Positions 36,763 through 48,900 are shown, numbered from the stretch's first letter. The stretch is DNA of 64,000 nucleotides from Delphinapterus leucas (GCF_002288925.2 NW_022098037.1:3536062-3600061), one strand, 5' to 3'. The notes: generated from the sequence alone by a model not told the origin. Program-made: numbers and translations.

Positions 36763-36764
36763 GG

Positions 36765-37540
36765 AAAAAGTCCATTTCAAACAGAAAACTCTTAATACCC
36801 AGAACCCATGAGACCTAAAATGACCAAGATGAATAGAGTGAAAACATGAGTCCTCTCATGCACATTCTCTTCTTGAAACTGAGATGGTCCAGCTTGATGT
36901 TTGGTACAATGACAAATTGTTCTAGGCAGATTTTCCAAAGTAATCCAAAGTCCCTGAGTCCCTCTACACAAATTGTCTACTGTGGTGACTTAATTTCATG
37001 TTTTTAGTTTTAAGGAGAAGAGATTTGGATAAATGTTCTAATGTAGTAATTAGCAATTACATTAATACCGTTGATTTCCCATTATGTTGTCCCATTATTC
37101 TAATTATGTTTCTCTTTAAACAATTTTTCAGACTGCAATCTCCTACTTAGATGAGCCTAATATCCTGAATAACCTCCCCTCGCCATTGTCCACCCAAGTT
37201 GGTAATGAGTCCTGTGCTATTTAACCTCACATCACACAATTTTTTAAAAATCATTCCAAAGAGCCCTGAGTCAATGTACTCTCTGTGCAATTACCTCCAG
37301 GACCCAGGACCAACATTGCAGTAATCAAAGCAGGTGGTCATTTGGAAGGGCTCTCTACACAAACAGCTCCTTGACATCTCACTGATATGCCTGAAATCCT
37401 ACTCTTGAAGAGCCCTTTTGGGAGATCTTTGGGGGGTTTCAGTCTTCAATCATTTCTGAAGAGAGCAAGCTGTATCAAGCAAAAATCTGGAGAGGATACC
37501 ATTTAACAAGAGCCTATAAGACACACCAAATACTCTCAAA
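36765..37540. other. Intronic sequence with a short homeodomain-type palindrome
   Basis: No repeat family or exon is recognised. gtaattagcaattac at 37046-37060 has 6-base inverted arms (GTAATT/AATTAC) around three bases. Confidence 0.4.
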
Positions 37541-37544
37541 TGAG

Positions 37545-37765
37545 AGCTAACACTCTATGTTTCATGCACCATTCTAAGTGCCTTACATATATTAACTCAT
37601 TTAATTTCCTCCAAAACTTCTGTAAGGCAGGTGATATTATGATCCCCATTTTACAGATGAGGAAACTGAAGCTGACACAGCTAGGATTCAAACCCAAGCA
37701 GGCTGGCTCCAGGATCTGTGCTCTTAACCTCTGCTGTTCTGCTCTCTGATATATTTCTTTTTCAG
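37545..37765 (-). repeat. MIR SINE
   Basis: Reversed MIR: cattctaagtgccttacata, cattttacagatgaggaaac, gctaggattcaaacccaagc, tgtgctcttaacctctgctg. Confidence 0.9.
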
Positions 37766-37799
37766 TCATCTCATGAAGCTGGCATTTTATATCTTCTTG

Positions 37800-37925
37800 G
37801 ACAGGTGAAGCTAATGATCACAGAGGTTAAATAACTTAGCCAAAGGCACACAGCTAGTAAGTGCCCAGATTAATGTAAACCCAGGTATTTCTGACTCCAG
37901 AGACTTGCTCCTTCCCCTCTGCTGC
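37800..37925 (-). repeat. MIR SINE fragment
   Basis: Reversed MIR core: cagaggttaaataacttagc, caaaggcacacagctagtaa, gtaaacccaggtatttctga. Confidence 0.8.
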
Positions 37926-38367
37926 CTACCCAAGAAGAATATATCACAATATCCAATCATGATGAGCATTTATGAGCAAGACCTAAACAACCAGAAAATA
38001 AAAATTAATATATAGTCTATATGGTTTACTAACTAAGGGAAAGAGTGGCAGATAGGTATGGCGGAGCCTACTAGCTAATCAACAAACCTATTTCCTCTTC
38101 CTCTTGGGCACACAGTGCATTTTCCAACATCCTTTGTAGCCAAGCGTAACCAAGTGCCTGAGTTTTAGCCAGTGAGTTTTGGCCAAAATATTGCAGCAAA
38201 ATCCTCCAACTTTCTTTCCTCATAGCCTGACTAAATGGAGAGGCTCCAAGAACCTAGAGCAGGGAGGAGCCACAAGAGTGGAGGAGCCTGGGTTCCTGAC
38301 TGACCATGTGGAAGGCTGACCAACCAGGAACAGGCCCAAAGGATTATGGCAATAAGAAGTAAGCTTG

Positions 38368-38493
38368 GGGATTTCCCTGGTGGCCTAGTGGTCAGGATTC
38401 TGGGCTTTCACTGCCATGTCCTGGGTTCACGCCCAGGTCAGGGAACTGAGATCCTGCAAGCCGTGAAGCATGACCAAAAAAAAAAAACAAAAA
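38368..38493 (+). mobile_element. CHR-1-like tRNA-derived SINE
   Basis: A SINE of the cetartiodactyl tRNA-derived group, older type: gggatttccctggtggccta, gtggtcaggattctgggctt, gttcacgcccaggtc, with an A-rich tail. A perfect 11-base target duplication, aagtaagcttg, flanks it (38357-38367 and 38494-38504). Confidence 0.93.
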
Positions 38494-38769
38494 AAGTAAG
38501 CTTGTACTGTGCTGAGTCACAGAGATCTCAAATTTATCTCTTAATAGCAACTACTGTTACATTAACTATTGATAATATAGGATAAAAGTTGAATGTTGTC
38601 ATCAAAAACTTAAAATATATGTCATTGATTAACAGCTGGATTTTGAATAGAAGAGAAATAAACAACTAACCAGGTTGGAAAGCTGGAGATCATGTGATAT
38701 GTATCCACAAAACATTTGATAAAATTTTCCCTGCAGTAACTTGGAAAGGAGCTCACATGCCTACTGGCT

Positions 38770-38925
38770 TTCACTCCAAATGAAATGGGCTGCCATTTGG
38801 ATGTTTTGAGTAGCAGGATGACATGGTCTGATGTTATTAAATGGATCACCGCTGGCTGCTTTGTTGAGACTAGGCTGGGGGTCAAGGGTAGAAGATGGAC
38901 AACCAGTTAGGAGGCTACTTCCACT
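38770..38925 (-). repeat. L2 LINE fragment
   Basis: Reversed L2: gcaggatgacatggtctgat, atggatcaccgctggctgct, ccagttaggaggctact. Confidence 0.7.
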
Positions 38926-38929
38926 GACC

Positions 38930-41840
38930 ACAAAGAGTGAATTCGTAGGATGAAGACTCTCCTCCTGCATCCCGATGATGCTTGGTTCTCCTAAAGACTG
39001 TTTCTGAGCCACCAGGCCAGATGAAGTTACTACCATTGGTTCTGAGAACACTATTATTTCTGATCAATGACATTTCAAAAACAAATTGAATGTGGAGAAA
39101 TGACTTGCATCTGAGCATTCAGTTTTTTCTTTGTTAACATATTCTTTCAGATGGTCTTGATTTTCTTTCTTATGATCTTATTTATATTAAAAAGAAATGG
39201 ATGTTCAATTAAATAACTGGACACAGATGTCCAGTTTATTTAAAGAATCCTTAAATACCTAATTTTGTTGCTTGTAGAATCATGACTTCTCTAAAATTTG
39301 GGTGTATGAAAATAGAAGTAATATTTAGGGGTCTGCCAACTGCAACAGGGCTGAGAGATTTATACTTGGCCTTCCTGAGATAGACATATACAGTTCACTG
39401 AAACTCCCCAGGGCATAAGCATAAAGCTCATAAAGCCAGGTAGTAGGAAACACCACCTTCAATGCTTCAGTTTAACATCTCTCTGTCCTACCCTCAAGTA
39501 AGTCTAGAACATATGTTCCTCCATGGACACACTGCATCTGTTTTCCAGTTACAAAGGCCTGCATTATTTATTGTATCTCTGCCTACGGTGTGATCACATT
39601 CTAGTAAAATCCTAAGAGATTCACAGGGCCGGGAATAGTGTTCTTGGAAAACTATGAAGAAGTAGGAATTCTAGCACGTGGTGTTTATCCTTCACTTATA
39701 CCCAAATTCCAATTTAGCCAGTAATTAGAGAGCAATCACAGCACCCCACGCACTGGATTTGCTTAATTGCCTAAGTGTGAGAGGTAGGCTTGTGTGTCCA
39801 CCACTTGTTTCTGATCCATGTCATTACTGAAATTTACCTCTTAGAAGTTCAGGCTTTTGTAGTTTGCTTTGGGGTTGTTTGAACATTTTTAAAAACTAGA
39901 GTGGACAGCCAGGGAGTCACAGTTTTCCTCAAATGGAGGAAGGAAGGACTCTCTTCCAAGTCAGTATTCAGATACTGCATGTTCTCATCAATGATGAAAT
40001 GATCCCTTGAAGGTGCTGAGAAGGAAAAGGCGAAATGGGATACCCACTTTTTTCCTGTTTGCTGACCATCATTCAAAGGTAGAGTTAGCCATTATTGAAA
40101 TAAACTGTGGAGAAAATATCAAAATAAGCCTATTACACTAGGACCCAACCATTACAGCCAAGGAAATAACACAATAAATCCTTTGAAATGAAGAAATATA
40201 GCAAGAGGCACTTGAAAATTGAGAGGTGTTTTGTCACTAAATTGCAGCATTAATAGTGCTTTGATGCTCCTTGCTAAATTGTATAGTTCTGACACTCAAA
40301 ACGAATATTAGGAAAATCATACTTATTTTATACAACTCGTTAGCAGAAAGAAAGAAAATAAGATGATGTTTTAAAATCATAAATCTCCTTTATAACTAAC
40401 TGTGAATCTGATGATATTGGAAGGGGAAAGCAAATTGAAAGGAAAAGGATGATTCTAAACTGCATTATAATCTTGGATGTAAATGAACTATTATCTCATC
40501 AGTAGAGGATTAAGTCCTATTTGGAATATGATGCTGAATGCTGGCAATATTCCTTCTCTGATAATGATAGGAAACTAGGAATCACGGAAGAAGTTATTTC
40601 CTTTTTCATTATCAGCGGGACACTGGTGTCATTTCTATATACCTGTGATCTTTTTTAACCAATTTTTCTTCCCTACATATATACCCATCTATCCCAACTA
40701 ACGAAATATCACTTAAATTTACGCTACTTGATAAAAATGACAAATTCAAAGAATCAGAAGGAAACTGGATGTTCACAGCACAGTGCTCCATAGGCAAGGT
40801 TTAACTGATCGCCGGCACCATTTTCAGACTCTCGTTAATGCTTGCCTGGTATTCTAGATGTCTGTTTACCCAGTCTCATTTTAATTTGTTAAAGGAAGTT
40901 AAAGTCATGACTCAGCTATAATGTGGCAGCATTTGAGTATTAAACAAAAATGCAAATCTAGCAGTATACATCCCTAATGAGACGTAGCAAGCTCATTTTT
41001 CTTCATATTTCTAATTCAGTTTCTTTGGTTTGGGGCAGAATTTCTGTGGCACATGGTTATGTTTAAACTTTATTACTAAGCTACTCCCACATTATTAGCC
41101 AACTTGAAAGCCTAATTCTGAAATCTGTTGGCTTAGAGACATGCGTAAACACTTGGGAAAATATATTTTTTTCATGCAGCCACTGCACTGAAAGCGGGGA
41201 AACGTCTGAGCTGTTTTAAAACTCTGTCCTGTCTGTGCACAAAAGTGACAGCTATGTTTCAGAGTTCCCAGTGTCTTTAGACATATACAATGAGTCTTTC
41301 TCATCCGTCTTAATTTTTCATTCTAAATAATGCATGATTCTGTCATTAACCAGCAGACAGAAGACCCCCTGAGGGGTACCTAGTTGTCTTAATTTGGATC
41401 TTGGGTGAAGGGAATATTGGGGAGGTGATCTCAGGAAACACCATGAGCAAGAAGGGGAAGCTAGGAAGACTGTGAAAGGTGGGTTAATGAGGGATTACTC
41501 TGTGGGCAACCCAGACTCTATCCTACGGGGAACTCTCTGAGCAGTTGTGTAGAAAAGACCTGAAAATTGCTGAAGGGCAAGGAAACAGGGTATTAATCTG
41601 TCCGTTTCTAAACCTCAGTGGTTAAGGGTTGCTCCTGAGGCATGAACCCCTTAGCACTTCTGGCCTGCCCAGTGTCCTAACCAAACACATTTCAGCAGCC
41701 AGAGAACACCCGAGGACAGAGCGCTGCAGGAAGCCACCAGCAGGTCAAGTAACTTCCGTGCTGGTGCCTCCGAGAGAGCCAAGGGAGCATGGGCTCCCTG
41801 CAGCATTATGAGGCAGAATGCTGACAGGCTCAGCTTGAAT
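38930..41840. other. Intronic sequence, AT-rich, no recognised repeats
   Basis: About 2.9 kb with no exon, RNA gene or repeat family recognised. A long repeat-poor stretch in this window is a reasonable place to look for conserved noncoding DNA. Confidence 0.4.
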
Positions 41841-41841
41841 C

Positions 41842-42486
41842 TGTAGGGAAGCAGAACTTACCACCCTAAAACGCGTCTCTTTAGCATGCAAATTATTTTA
41901 GCTGAAAACAATCAAGGCCCAAATGACTCAGGAAGAAACTCTGACCTTCCCCAAAACTGCCCCAAAAAATTTAGATACAGGGCCTGAAACTTCACATAAA
42001 ACACTGACCAGCTAAAACTGGTTTTGCCTCCTTAAATAGGTTGTTGATTAACCAAACCTAGAGTTATTTTACAAAGACAGCACTGCACATGTGCAAGATG
42101 GGAACCCATGTCTCCCAGATAAAGCCGGAATCAAGAATCTCCAGTATACAGAACTCATTTCTATTCTAGAATAGAAATAGAATAGAATAGAAATGTTGCC
42201 ACCTGGGCCTTTTACAAAGAAAGAAGTCCTTCAATAAGGAAAATGTGGCTTCTAGCAGCACGAGTAGATTATATGGACTGATTCTAGACTAGCGAATCAG
42301 CTTCCAAGTTTGAAAATCCCTTACCCCTTAAATTTCTGCTCCAAACCCTGAACTGGGGAGACAGATTTGAGCCGTGCCTCCTAAGGCCCATCAACCTCTT
42401 AATAAAGCTCTTTCTTTTCTCAAAAGCCTGTGCCGTAGTATTGGCTTCTATGTGCTTCATTGGGCAGGGAGCCTTGCTCCGTAACA
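41842..42486 (+). mobile_element. Solo LTR of an endogenous retrovirus (ERV1-like)
   Basis: The right end has an R/U5 layout typical of gammaretrovirus-like LTRs: AATAAA with gctctttcttttctcaaaag just after (about 42402-42425), then a 60-base U5 ending ctccgtaaca. Candidate ends TGT (41842) and ACA (42486) form the usual inverted dinucleotide. No target duplication was resolved and no viral genes are present. A 22-base palindrome and TAGAA-type repeats lie inside (42157-42195). It is antisense to NELL1. Confidence 0.65.
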
Positions 42487-42582
42487 GGCCTATTGCTGGA
42501 ATAGAGCTATCACCAGAGATACCTGCAAAGAATATGGGCTAGTGTGGTGGAGGAAACAGGGCCTAAAGATCAGAGTCCTCTC

Positions 42583-43155
42583 AATGGATAAAGAAGATGT
42601 GGTACATATATACAATGGAATATTACTCAGCCATAAAAAGAATGAAATAATGCCATTTGCAGCAACATGGACAGACGCAGAGATTATCATACTAAGTGAA
42701 GTAAGTCAGACAAAGACAAATATCATGACATCACTTATATGTGGAATCAAAAAAATTTATATAAATGAACTTATTTACAAAACAAAAACAGACTCACAGA
42801 CTTTGAAAACAAACTTATGGTTACCAAAGGGGAAATGGGGGGGGGATAAATTAGGAGTTTGGGATTAACATATACCCACTACTATATACGAAACAGATAA
42901 TCAACAAGGACCTACTACTGTATAGCACAGGGAACTCTACACAATATTCTGTAATAACCTATATGCGAAAAGAATCTGAAAAAGAATGGATATATGTATA
43001 TGTATAACTGAATCACTGTGCCGTACACCTGAAGCTAAAACACTGTAAATCAACTATATTTACTCCAATATAAAATAAACAGTTAAATTTAAAAAAAGAA
43101 ACGCAAAAAAAGAGAGTGATTAAATAAACAGTAGAACATCTTTAAAAAAAGATGG
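42583..43155 (+). mobile_element. L1 3'-end insertion with probable 3' transduction
   Basis: The L1 part (42583 to about 43111) holds the end of ORF2 and the 3' UTR: aatggataaagaagatgtgg, attactcagccataaaaaga, gtatagcacagggaactcta, ending taaattt then an A-rich tail. After that tail come about 32 bases of non-L1 sequence with their own AATAAA (43123-43128) and a second A run (43144-43150). A 13-base target duplication, tcagagtcctctc, encloses everything (42570-42582 and 43156-43168). Confidence 0.9.
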
Positions 43156-43264
43156 TCAGAGTCCTCTCTGTATCCCATTGTCTCCACAGGGCCCAGCCAG
43201 AAGAAGCTAGAGGAGTAGAGGAAAATGTCTTCTTCCCTGACAAATCCCTGCTTCCCCTCTACTC

Positions 43265-43440
43265 AGGTGTGATTTGGACACAGTACTTAAGATCTCTGAA
43301 CCTCACTTTTCTATACAGTGAGGTTTGTGATGCTGACCTCTCGGGGTGATCATAAGGATTCAATATAATTATGTGACATTATATGTAAACTCCCAGCAAA
43401 GAGCTAAGCACACCATAGGTGTTCAATAAATGCTAATTAT
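43265..43440 (+). repeat. MIR SINE
   Basis: Forward MIR: gatctctgaacctcactttt, tgatcataaggattcaatat, aagagctaagcacaccatag, gtgttcaataaatgctaatt. Confidence 0.75.
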
Positions 43441-43885
43441 TTGGGTTGTGATGATTATAATCTTTATTAATTATAATGCACAATAAATACCCTCCAAACC
43501 TCGGCCTCTCCTTGCAGAGTAGGATAGTCCTGCCGTGCTCACCTCACCCCCACGGCAGGTGGTCTAGGATAGGAAGCAGCAGGAGTCTCTTAATCTCCAC
43601 TGCATCACTTCTTAGCACATTTCTCAAACATAACACATTTTGTGACATTGTGTGCTGGACACAGGTAGGCAATTCTCTGAGAAACCCCAGCAGCCGAGCA
43701 GGGTGTGAGACAGAGAAATCAATCCTCATCTAAACTTCTCATAATACTCATCAGAATCCCTTATTACACTCAAAAGAAAAAAGTCATGTGATAAAGTCTG
43801 TGGGCTGTGGATATTGATGTAATCTAAGGGAGATACTGATTCTGATATCTATTAACCTTAAAACTGTTGACTGAAAAAAATGAAC
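43441..43885. other. Intronic sequence without recognised elements
   Basis: No exon or repeat is recognised. Confidence 0.4.
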
Positions 43886-43889
43886 AACG

Positions 43890-44420
43890 TAAAAGTTGAG
43901 AATTACATTTTATTCGGCCAACATATTGAGGATTTAAGCTCGGGAGACAGGCTCTCAGCCGCTGAGGGACTGTTTTGAAGAGGTAAGGAAGGAGCCAGGA
44001 TACATTGGAGTCTGCAACAAAAATGAGGTAGTCTGAACATCAAAAGATTATTGTTAATTAAAGAAAAGCCAGACATCTCAAGTTAACGAATTTAGTACTT
44101 TTCTGTATATGGGAAGATACAAGAGTCTGGGCTCACTGAAATCATTCCTTTGATATGCACCTAAACAATCTAGGGCTAGTATCCTGTTTTTCTCCATCCT
44201 GGATCTCCTCAGGGTGCACAGTCGGGGATGGCTGCAGTGGCTGATGGTCTGATGGCAGCAGCATCATTTATTAACTGACATGGCAGGCAACATTTTTCAT
44301 CCACAACACTGAGACCCACTCTTGCCCCTATCCTTCCAGCAAAGCTCCAATCCTCTTGGGCTAATGGTACCAGCAGGTCAAAGTCACCTTTGTCCCAACC
44401 CCTAAACAGCTGGACCTCCA
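43890..44420 (-). mobile_element. Candidate ERV LTR
   Basis: Reading the minus strand, an AATAAA lies near the 3' side (about 43910). The body blocks gagaattacattttattcgg, aggtaaggaaggagccagga and agtctgaacatcaaaagatt are ones I associate with an artiodactyl/cetacean LTR. Ends and family are not resolved. Confidence 0.45.
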
Positions 44421-46090
44421 AGGTGAAGGAGACATAACAATAGCTGTCTTCAGGTAGTCCTAACTGTTAGAAGGAATACTGCTCCCAAGTTCTACCTAAT
44501 GTCTGTTGATTTTTATAATGCCAAGCTTTTCATATTCTGGTTCTATTACTTTGTTTTCCCTCTCTGTTTAAAAAAAAAAATAGTAGAAAAAAATCAACAA
44601 CTCATGTTCCCAAGGTTATTCTGTAGGAAAACAATGTCTCCCTGGATCTGAGTTCTACTACCATTTGTAAAGTCAATAAAGCCCTCAATTCCATCAGGAG
44701 GCCCGGCCCTTGATCCTTTTTGTTTACATGGCTAAGTATCCCTAAACTATTCCTCCCAACTCTGTCCTTACAAATAAATGTCCCAGGGAAGAATCAGAAA
44801 TGAGAACTCTATGCCCTCTTCTATCCCTGTGATCCCTTCTACTGACATTTCAGAAGAACCGTAGGATTGGAGGAAGGAAAAAGAAGGGCAGGGAATGGAG
44901 AATCATATCATCCATGAGTTTATTGTATAGTACATTCATTTGCATTGGAATCAATCAGCTTTCTATTACATTGGGTACCTAAATAGTACACTGACTTACA
45001 CGTTATTTTTTACAAAGGAAGACTGAGGTGAGAGAATTATTTATATGGCCCTCACCTTTACAAAAAGAAATGAATGGTTAATGAAAATCTACCCAATTGG
45101 TGAACTTTCCTATCTCATTCTGACGTGTCTGCATATCTGGCTGGCAAGCTGAATCATAAACAGTTGATGCTCTAGTCTGATGCAGCTGTGCTTATTGAAT
45201 TGTTGCCCCCATAAACTTTTCATGGGTTCTGCTGTGGAAGTGAACCAATTAAAAAGTTTTACCCATTTGAACCCTCCACTTAAAGTATCTTCAGCAAGGA
45301 GATAAACATCTTTGATGCCTTTGACTTCTTGGTGAGCTAAAATTTTATTCAAATTGGCTTGGTAATATCTTAAAATATATATGCCTGTGATGTTTTGCTC
45401 TTACATTCATAGTAAATGAGTATTTGGACATCATTAAACAAGAACACTTGCTGAATTTTTGCTCCCCCTTTTGTAAAATGAAATTTCAGGACAGACTTTT
45501 TAATTAGTTCAAAGTCTCCTTTTTATTAAATTGGTTTGTATCTCTAACTATTCCATTCTGACCTCCCTGGCATCAATGTGAAGAAATGCTTTGAGAAAAA
45601 GCTGATAGCTATGTTTTATGGAAGCCAAAGTTCTCCTTGCAAATTAAAATTACATTCCACTTTGCTGAACACCAAGAAAATCGGCTTTGGAAAATTACCT
45701 CAGCCCTAAAGATTGGGCTGCCACATACCAGTCAAACCCTGTTCTTTTAATGCGCATCTGTGAGCAAACATGCTTGGCTCTGTCTCACACTGGACTAAAC
45801 AAAATCTCATTAATAGACTTGGCCTAAAGAAGCACTTGAAAAGACAGCTAATCATGTTCTACATGATAGGAAATGTCACACAATATCAGAATGGAGGTGA
45901 ATTTTGGACAAGTACTTCCATCAGAGGACTGCACCCTCTTCCAAAAAATAGTTCAGAATGTGTCAAATCTGGTCTTTCAACTGTTCCCATCCCTCGACTG
46001 AGAATATTAACAAGCCATTTTAAGATGAGGACCAGAAGAAAAAAGAAAGAGGGCAAGGTGGCAGCTTGCTTGTGACAGGGAGAAAACAGG
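44421..46090. other. Intronic sequence without recognised elements
   Basis: Includes an A run at about 44571-44580. The 101-codon frame at 45770-46075 has no recognised similarity. Confidence 0.4.
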
Positions 46091-46094
46091 CAGT

Positions 46095-46500
46095 AACAAT
46101 GGGCACTGGAGTTATGGACATGAATGGGAAACCAATCCTGCTTTCCAAGGGTTTACCGTTTAGAAGGGAGACAGATCAACAAAGTGAAATGAAACAAAAA
46201 CGCAATTACAAAACAGTAAAAGCGTTGCTTTAATTGAGACTGAAGCAAGACAAGAAGCTCTAAAGTCAACTTGGGGGAGTCAACAACCTACAGAGGATGC
46301 TGAGTTGAGGCTTCAAGAATGAGTAATTCAGAAGACAAACATGGGAGGAAACTGCAAGCTGAAGGAACAGTGTTTGCACATTCAGTATTGCCAGGGCAGA
46401 GGTTCAAGACGCTAGAGGGAAGGGGTAAGGCTAGACAGGTAACATGAAGCCACTTCAAGAAGGACCTTGAATGCTTTGAAAAGAAACTTGGATTTGGTTC
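46095..46500 (-). repeat. L2 LINE fragment
   Basis: Reversed L2: gggcactggagttatggaca, ccaagggtttaccgtttaga, gaacagtgtttgcacattca, gaagccacttcaagaaggac. Confidence 0.6.
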
Positions 46501-47340
46501 TGCAGTTAGTCTAGAACCAGCTAAGATTATTGTGTAGGGGACTAACAAGATTATACCCAATTATTAGAAAAATCTCTCTGCTCACAGTACAGAAAAGAGA
46601 TCTGAGAGTTGCAAGAATACAGTCAGGCTGACCTCTGGGAAGGACAGGATTCCTACCACCAATATAGTGGTGTATTTCAAGGGCTATGTCTGTTAACACT
46701 CTCCATTAGATGTCTATAGCATGATGCTAAACTAAAACCAAACTTTATGAGGAGGCCAACTGGTCTAAGTTAAGGCTCTCTGATGGTCCAGCTTAAATCT
46801 GAGAATAAATTGTAGAATTTAGACTTTCCAATCACATAAACATTATTTAAGTCAAGTTTTTGGTAAGTTTTGGACAGCTGTAAATCAAAGATTATATCCT
46901 CCCTGGCACTTCCCTGGTACACACAGTTTCCTCTAAGCCCATTAAGGACATGCATATGCTTTAACTTCAATACCATGCTATCTGTGAAAGATCTAACCTT
47001 CCCAGTCATTTGAGACTCATTCAGTATGCCTCAACACATTTAAAATGATGAACTCTGGAGTTCCTTCCCTGTCATATCCTGATTTGCCAGGTGTTGTCTT
47101 GCCTTTATCTGATTTCAACTTCTCAAGAACCCAATCAGTCCAATTTGCTTTCCTTGAGTACTTTTGGCAAGAAAAACATGATGAGATAAAGCTCAGACTA
47201 GTATATGCCCGTATTTCTCTGTGCTGAGCAAAGTTAAGTGAGGAAGAATTCAGAACCTCCATGGCACTTAGACATGAATACTACATTGGCTAAGTCTTCA
47301 TTACTCAGGTTATAGTGTTGGTCTGTCTAGTAACATAATG
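46501..47340. other. Intronic sequence without recognised elements
   Basis: No exon or repeat is recognised. Confidence 0.4.
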
Positions 47341-47344
47341 CCTA

Positions 47345-47470
47345 GGACATTAGGTGGTTTACATGCAGTAGCTGTGTAGAAACAGAAGCTCAGAGAGGTT
47401 AATTAGCAGCTTGTAAGCAGCAGAGTTGGAATTATTGCCCAGATCTTCCTGAAGCTTTAGCCTGAGATGT
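47345..47470 (-). repeat. MIR-like fragment
   Basis: Weak reversed MIR: agaagctcagagaggttaat, then cagcagagttggaattattg. Confidence 0.5.
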
Positions 47471-47864
47471 TCTACAATGCCATTCCACCATCTTGGAAGT
47501 AATACTCCTTCTTAGTTTAGTTTTGGTTTCCATTCAGGAATATAACTGAATTTCATCAAAAATCTAACATGAGCAAAGAGTGGATTCAAACTTCTCAGGT
47601 ACATCCTCACGTCCAAGTTTCCAGAGCTTAGGAACTTGCCAAGCTTTCTGTTGTTCATATTTTTCATGTTTTTCCCCCAAAGTCTTTTTCTGTTTTTCTC
47701 AATAAGAATTCAATTCCTATACCACTTTCTTATTTAAGGAGTTGGGTTTTACGTGTGTTATGACAGTTAAATATTCAGTATTCTTATAATGAAAAACCAA
47801 TAAATTGAGGTATGAATTTTCATAATTTCACATGAGAATGCATCTGTCTTTGGTTTCATCAATT
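47471..47864. other. Intronic sequence without recognised elements
   Basis: Mixed AT-rich sequence. No exon or repeat is recognised. Confidence 0.4.
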
Positions 47865-47882
47865 TACATGTGGTTATTTCTT

Positions 47883-48096
47883 TTTTTTTTTTTTTTTTTT
47901 TTTGCGGTATGTGGGCCTCTCACTGTTGTGGCCTCTCCCATTGCGGAGCACAGGCTCCGGACGCGCAGGCTCAACGGCCATGGCTCACGGGCCTTAGCCA
48001 CTCCGCGGCATGTGGGATCTTCCGGGACTGGGGCACGAACCTGTGTCCCCTGCATGGGCAGGCGGACTCTCAACCACTGCGCCACCAGGGAAGCCC
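47883..48096 (-). mobile_element. CHR-2 SINE, young-looking
   Basis: A full-length minus-strand copy: a T run, then gcggtatgtgggcctctcac, gttgtggcctctcccattgc, ending ccaccagggaagccc. A perfect 18-base target duplication, tacatgtggttatttctt, lies at 47865-47882 and 48097-48114. The SINE is in the same orientation as NELL1. Confidence 0.97.
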
Positions 48097-48299
48097 TACA
48101 TGTGGTTATTTCTTATCATAAATAGGTTTTGAGCTGTCAGGATGATCCTTTTCTTCACACATTTCCCAAACAAAAATTTTGCACAGAGCTATCTATACCC
48201 CCAAGAAGCATGAAAAATTCAGGTTTCCTGACAAGGAAGAAAACATGATAATTGATGACTAAGATAGGCTGCCCTTCTCTGGAGATTTTTAATTACTAC

Positions 48300-48520
48300 C
48301 TTTCATTTACATAACACTTGAAGCTCTTCCAAGAGCTTTCAGGTACATTATCACATTTGTTCCTCAGCACAACCCTGAAAAGAGAAAGAGCAAATATTAC
48401 AATCATCACTTTCAAGAATAAGCCACTAAGAATGAGAGAGGCAAAGTGATTTGACAAGGTCACACAGCTTGTTATGGATGGAGCTGGTGCTGGAACTCAG
48501 GACACCTAACACCACTGGCT
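48300..48520 (-). repeat. MIR SINE
   Basis: Reversed MIR: gtacattatcacatttgttc, agagaggcaaagtgatttga, caaggtcacacagcttgtta, gtgctggaactcagg. Confidence 0.8.
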
Positions 48521-48679
48521 AGAAAGATCCGGCGTGGCTTCTCTTAAAGACCTAAGGAGTGTGCAGCTGATGGCAAAGTTAGTGTAATAGTTTCTTTTAT
48601 GAGCATTCGTTATCTTTCCATTGGACCCTTCAAAAAACTATGGTTTGAGACAAGGGGTGGGATTGTGGGCATCCATTCC

Positions 48680-48900
48680 AGCAAAGCCTGTTGGCTTTGG
48701 AGTCAACTCAATCACTTGCTAACTAAGCATCTATAAGTCTCATTTTCCTTAGCTATCAAATAAGCATGATAATAGTACCTATCTCATGGAGTTATTGTGA
48801 GGATTGGAAGAGATGGTGCAGGTAAGGCACTTAGCATCATGCCTGGTACATAGTAAGTGCTCAATAAATGATTGCTGCTATTTTAGGGTTGTTGTTGTTG
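48680..48900 (+). repeat. MIR SINE with TTG tail
   Basis: Forward MIR: ttggagtcaactcaatcact, aatagtacctatctcatgga, gttattgtgaggattggaag, tagcatcatgcctggtacat, aagtgctcaataaatgattg. Confidence 0.85.

Noticed and set aside
41501..41560. Possible next NELL1 exon (ctgagcagttg resembles the reverse complement of its CSEK region)
   Set aside because: Only about ten bases agree; the neighbouring codons and splice sites do not fit.
48141..48181. Possible NELL1 exon D (cacacatttc and gatccttttct text)
   Set aside because: The blocks are too close together and the codons between them are missing, with no acceptor or donor.
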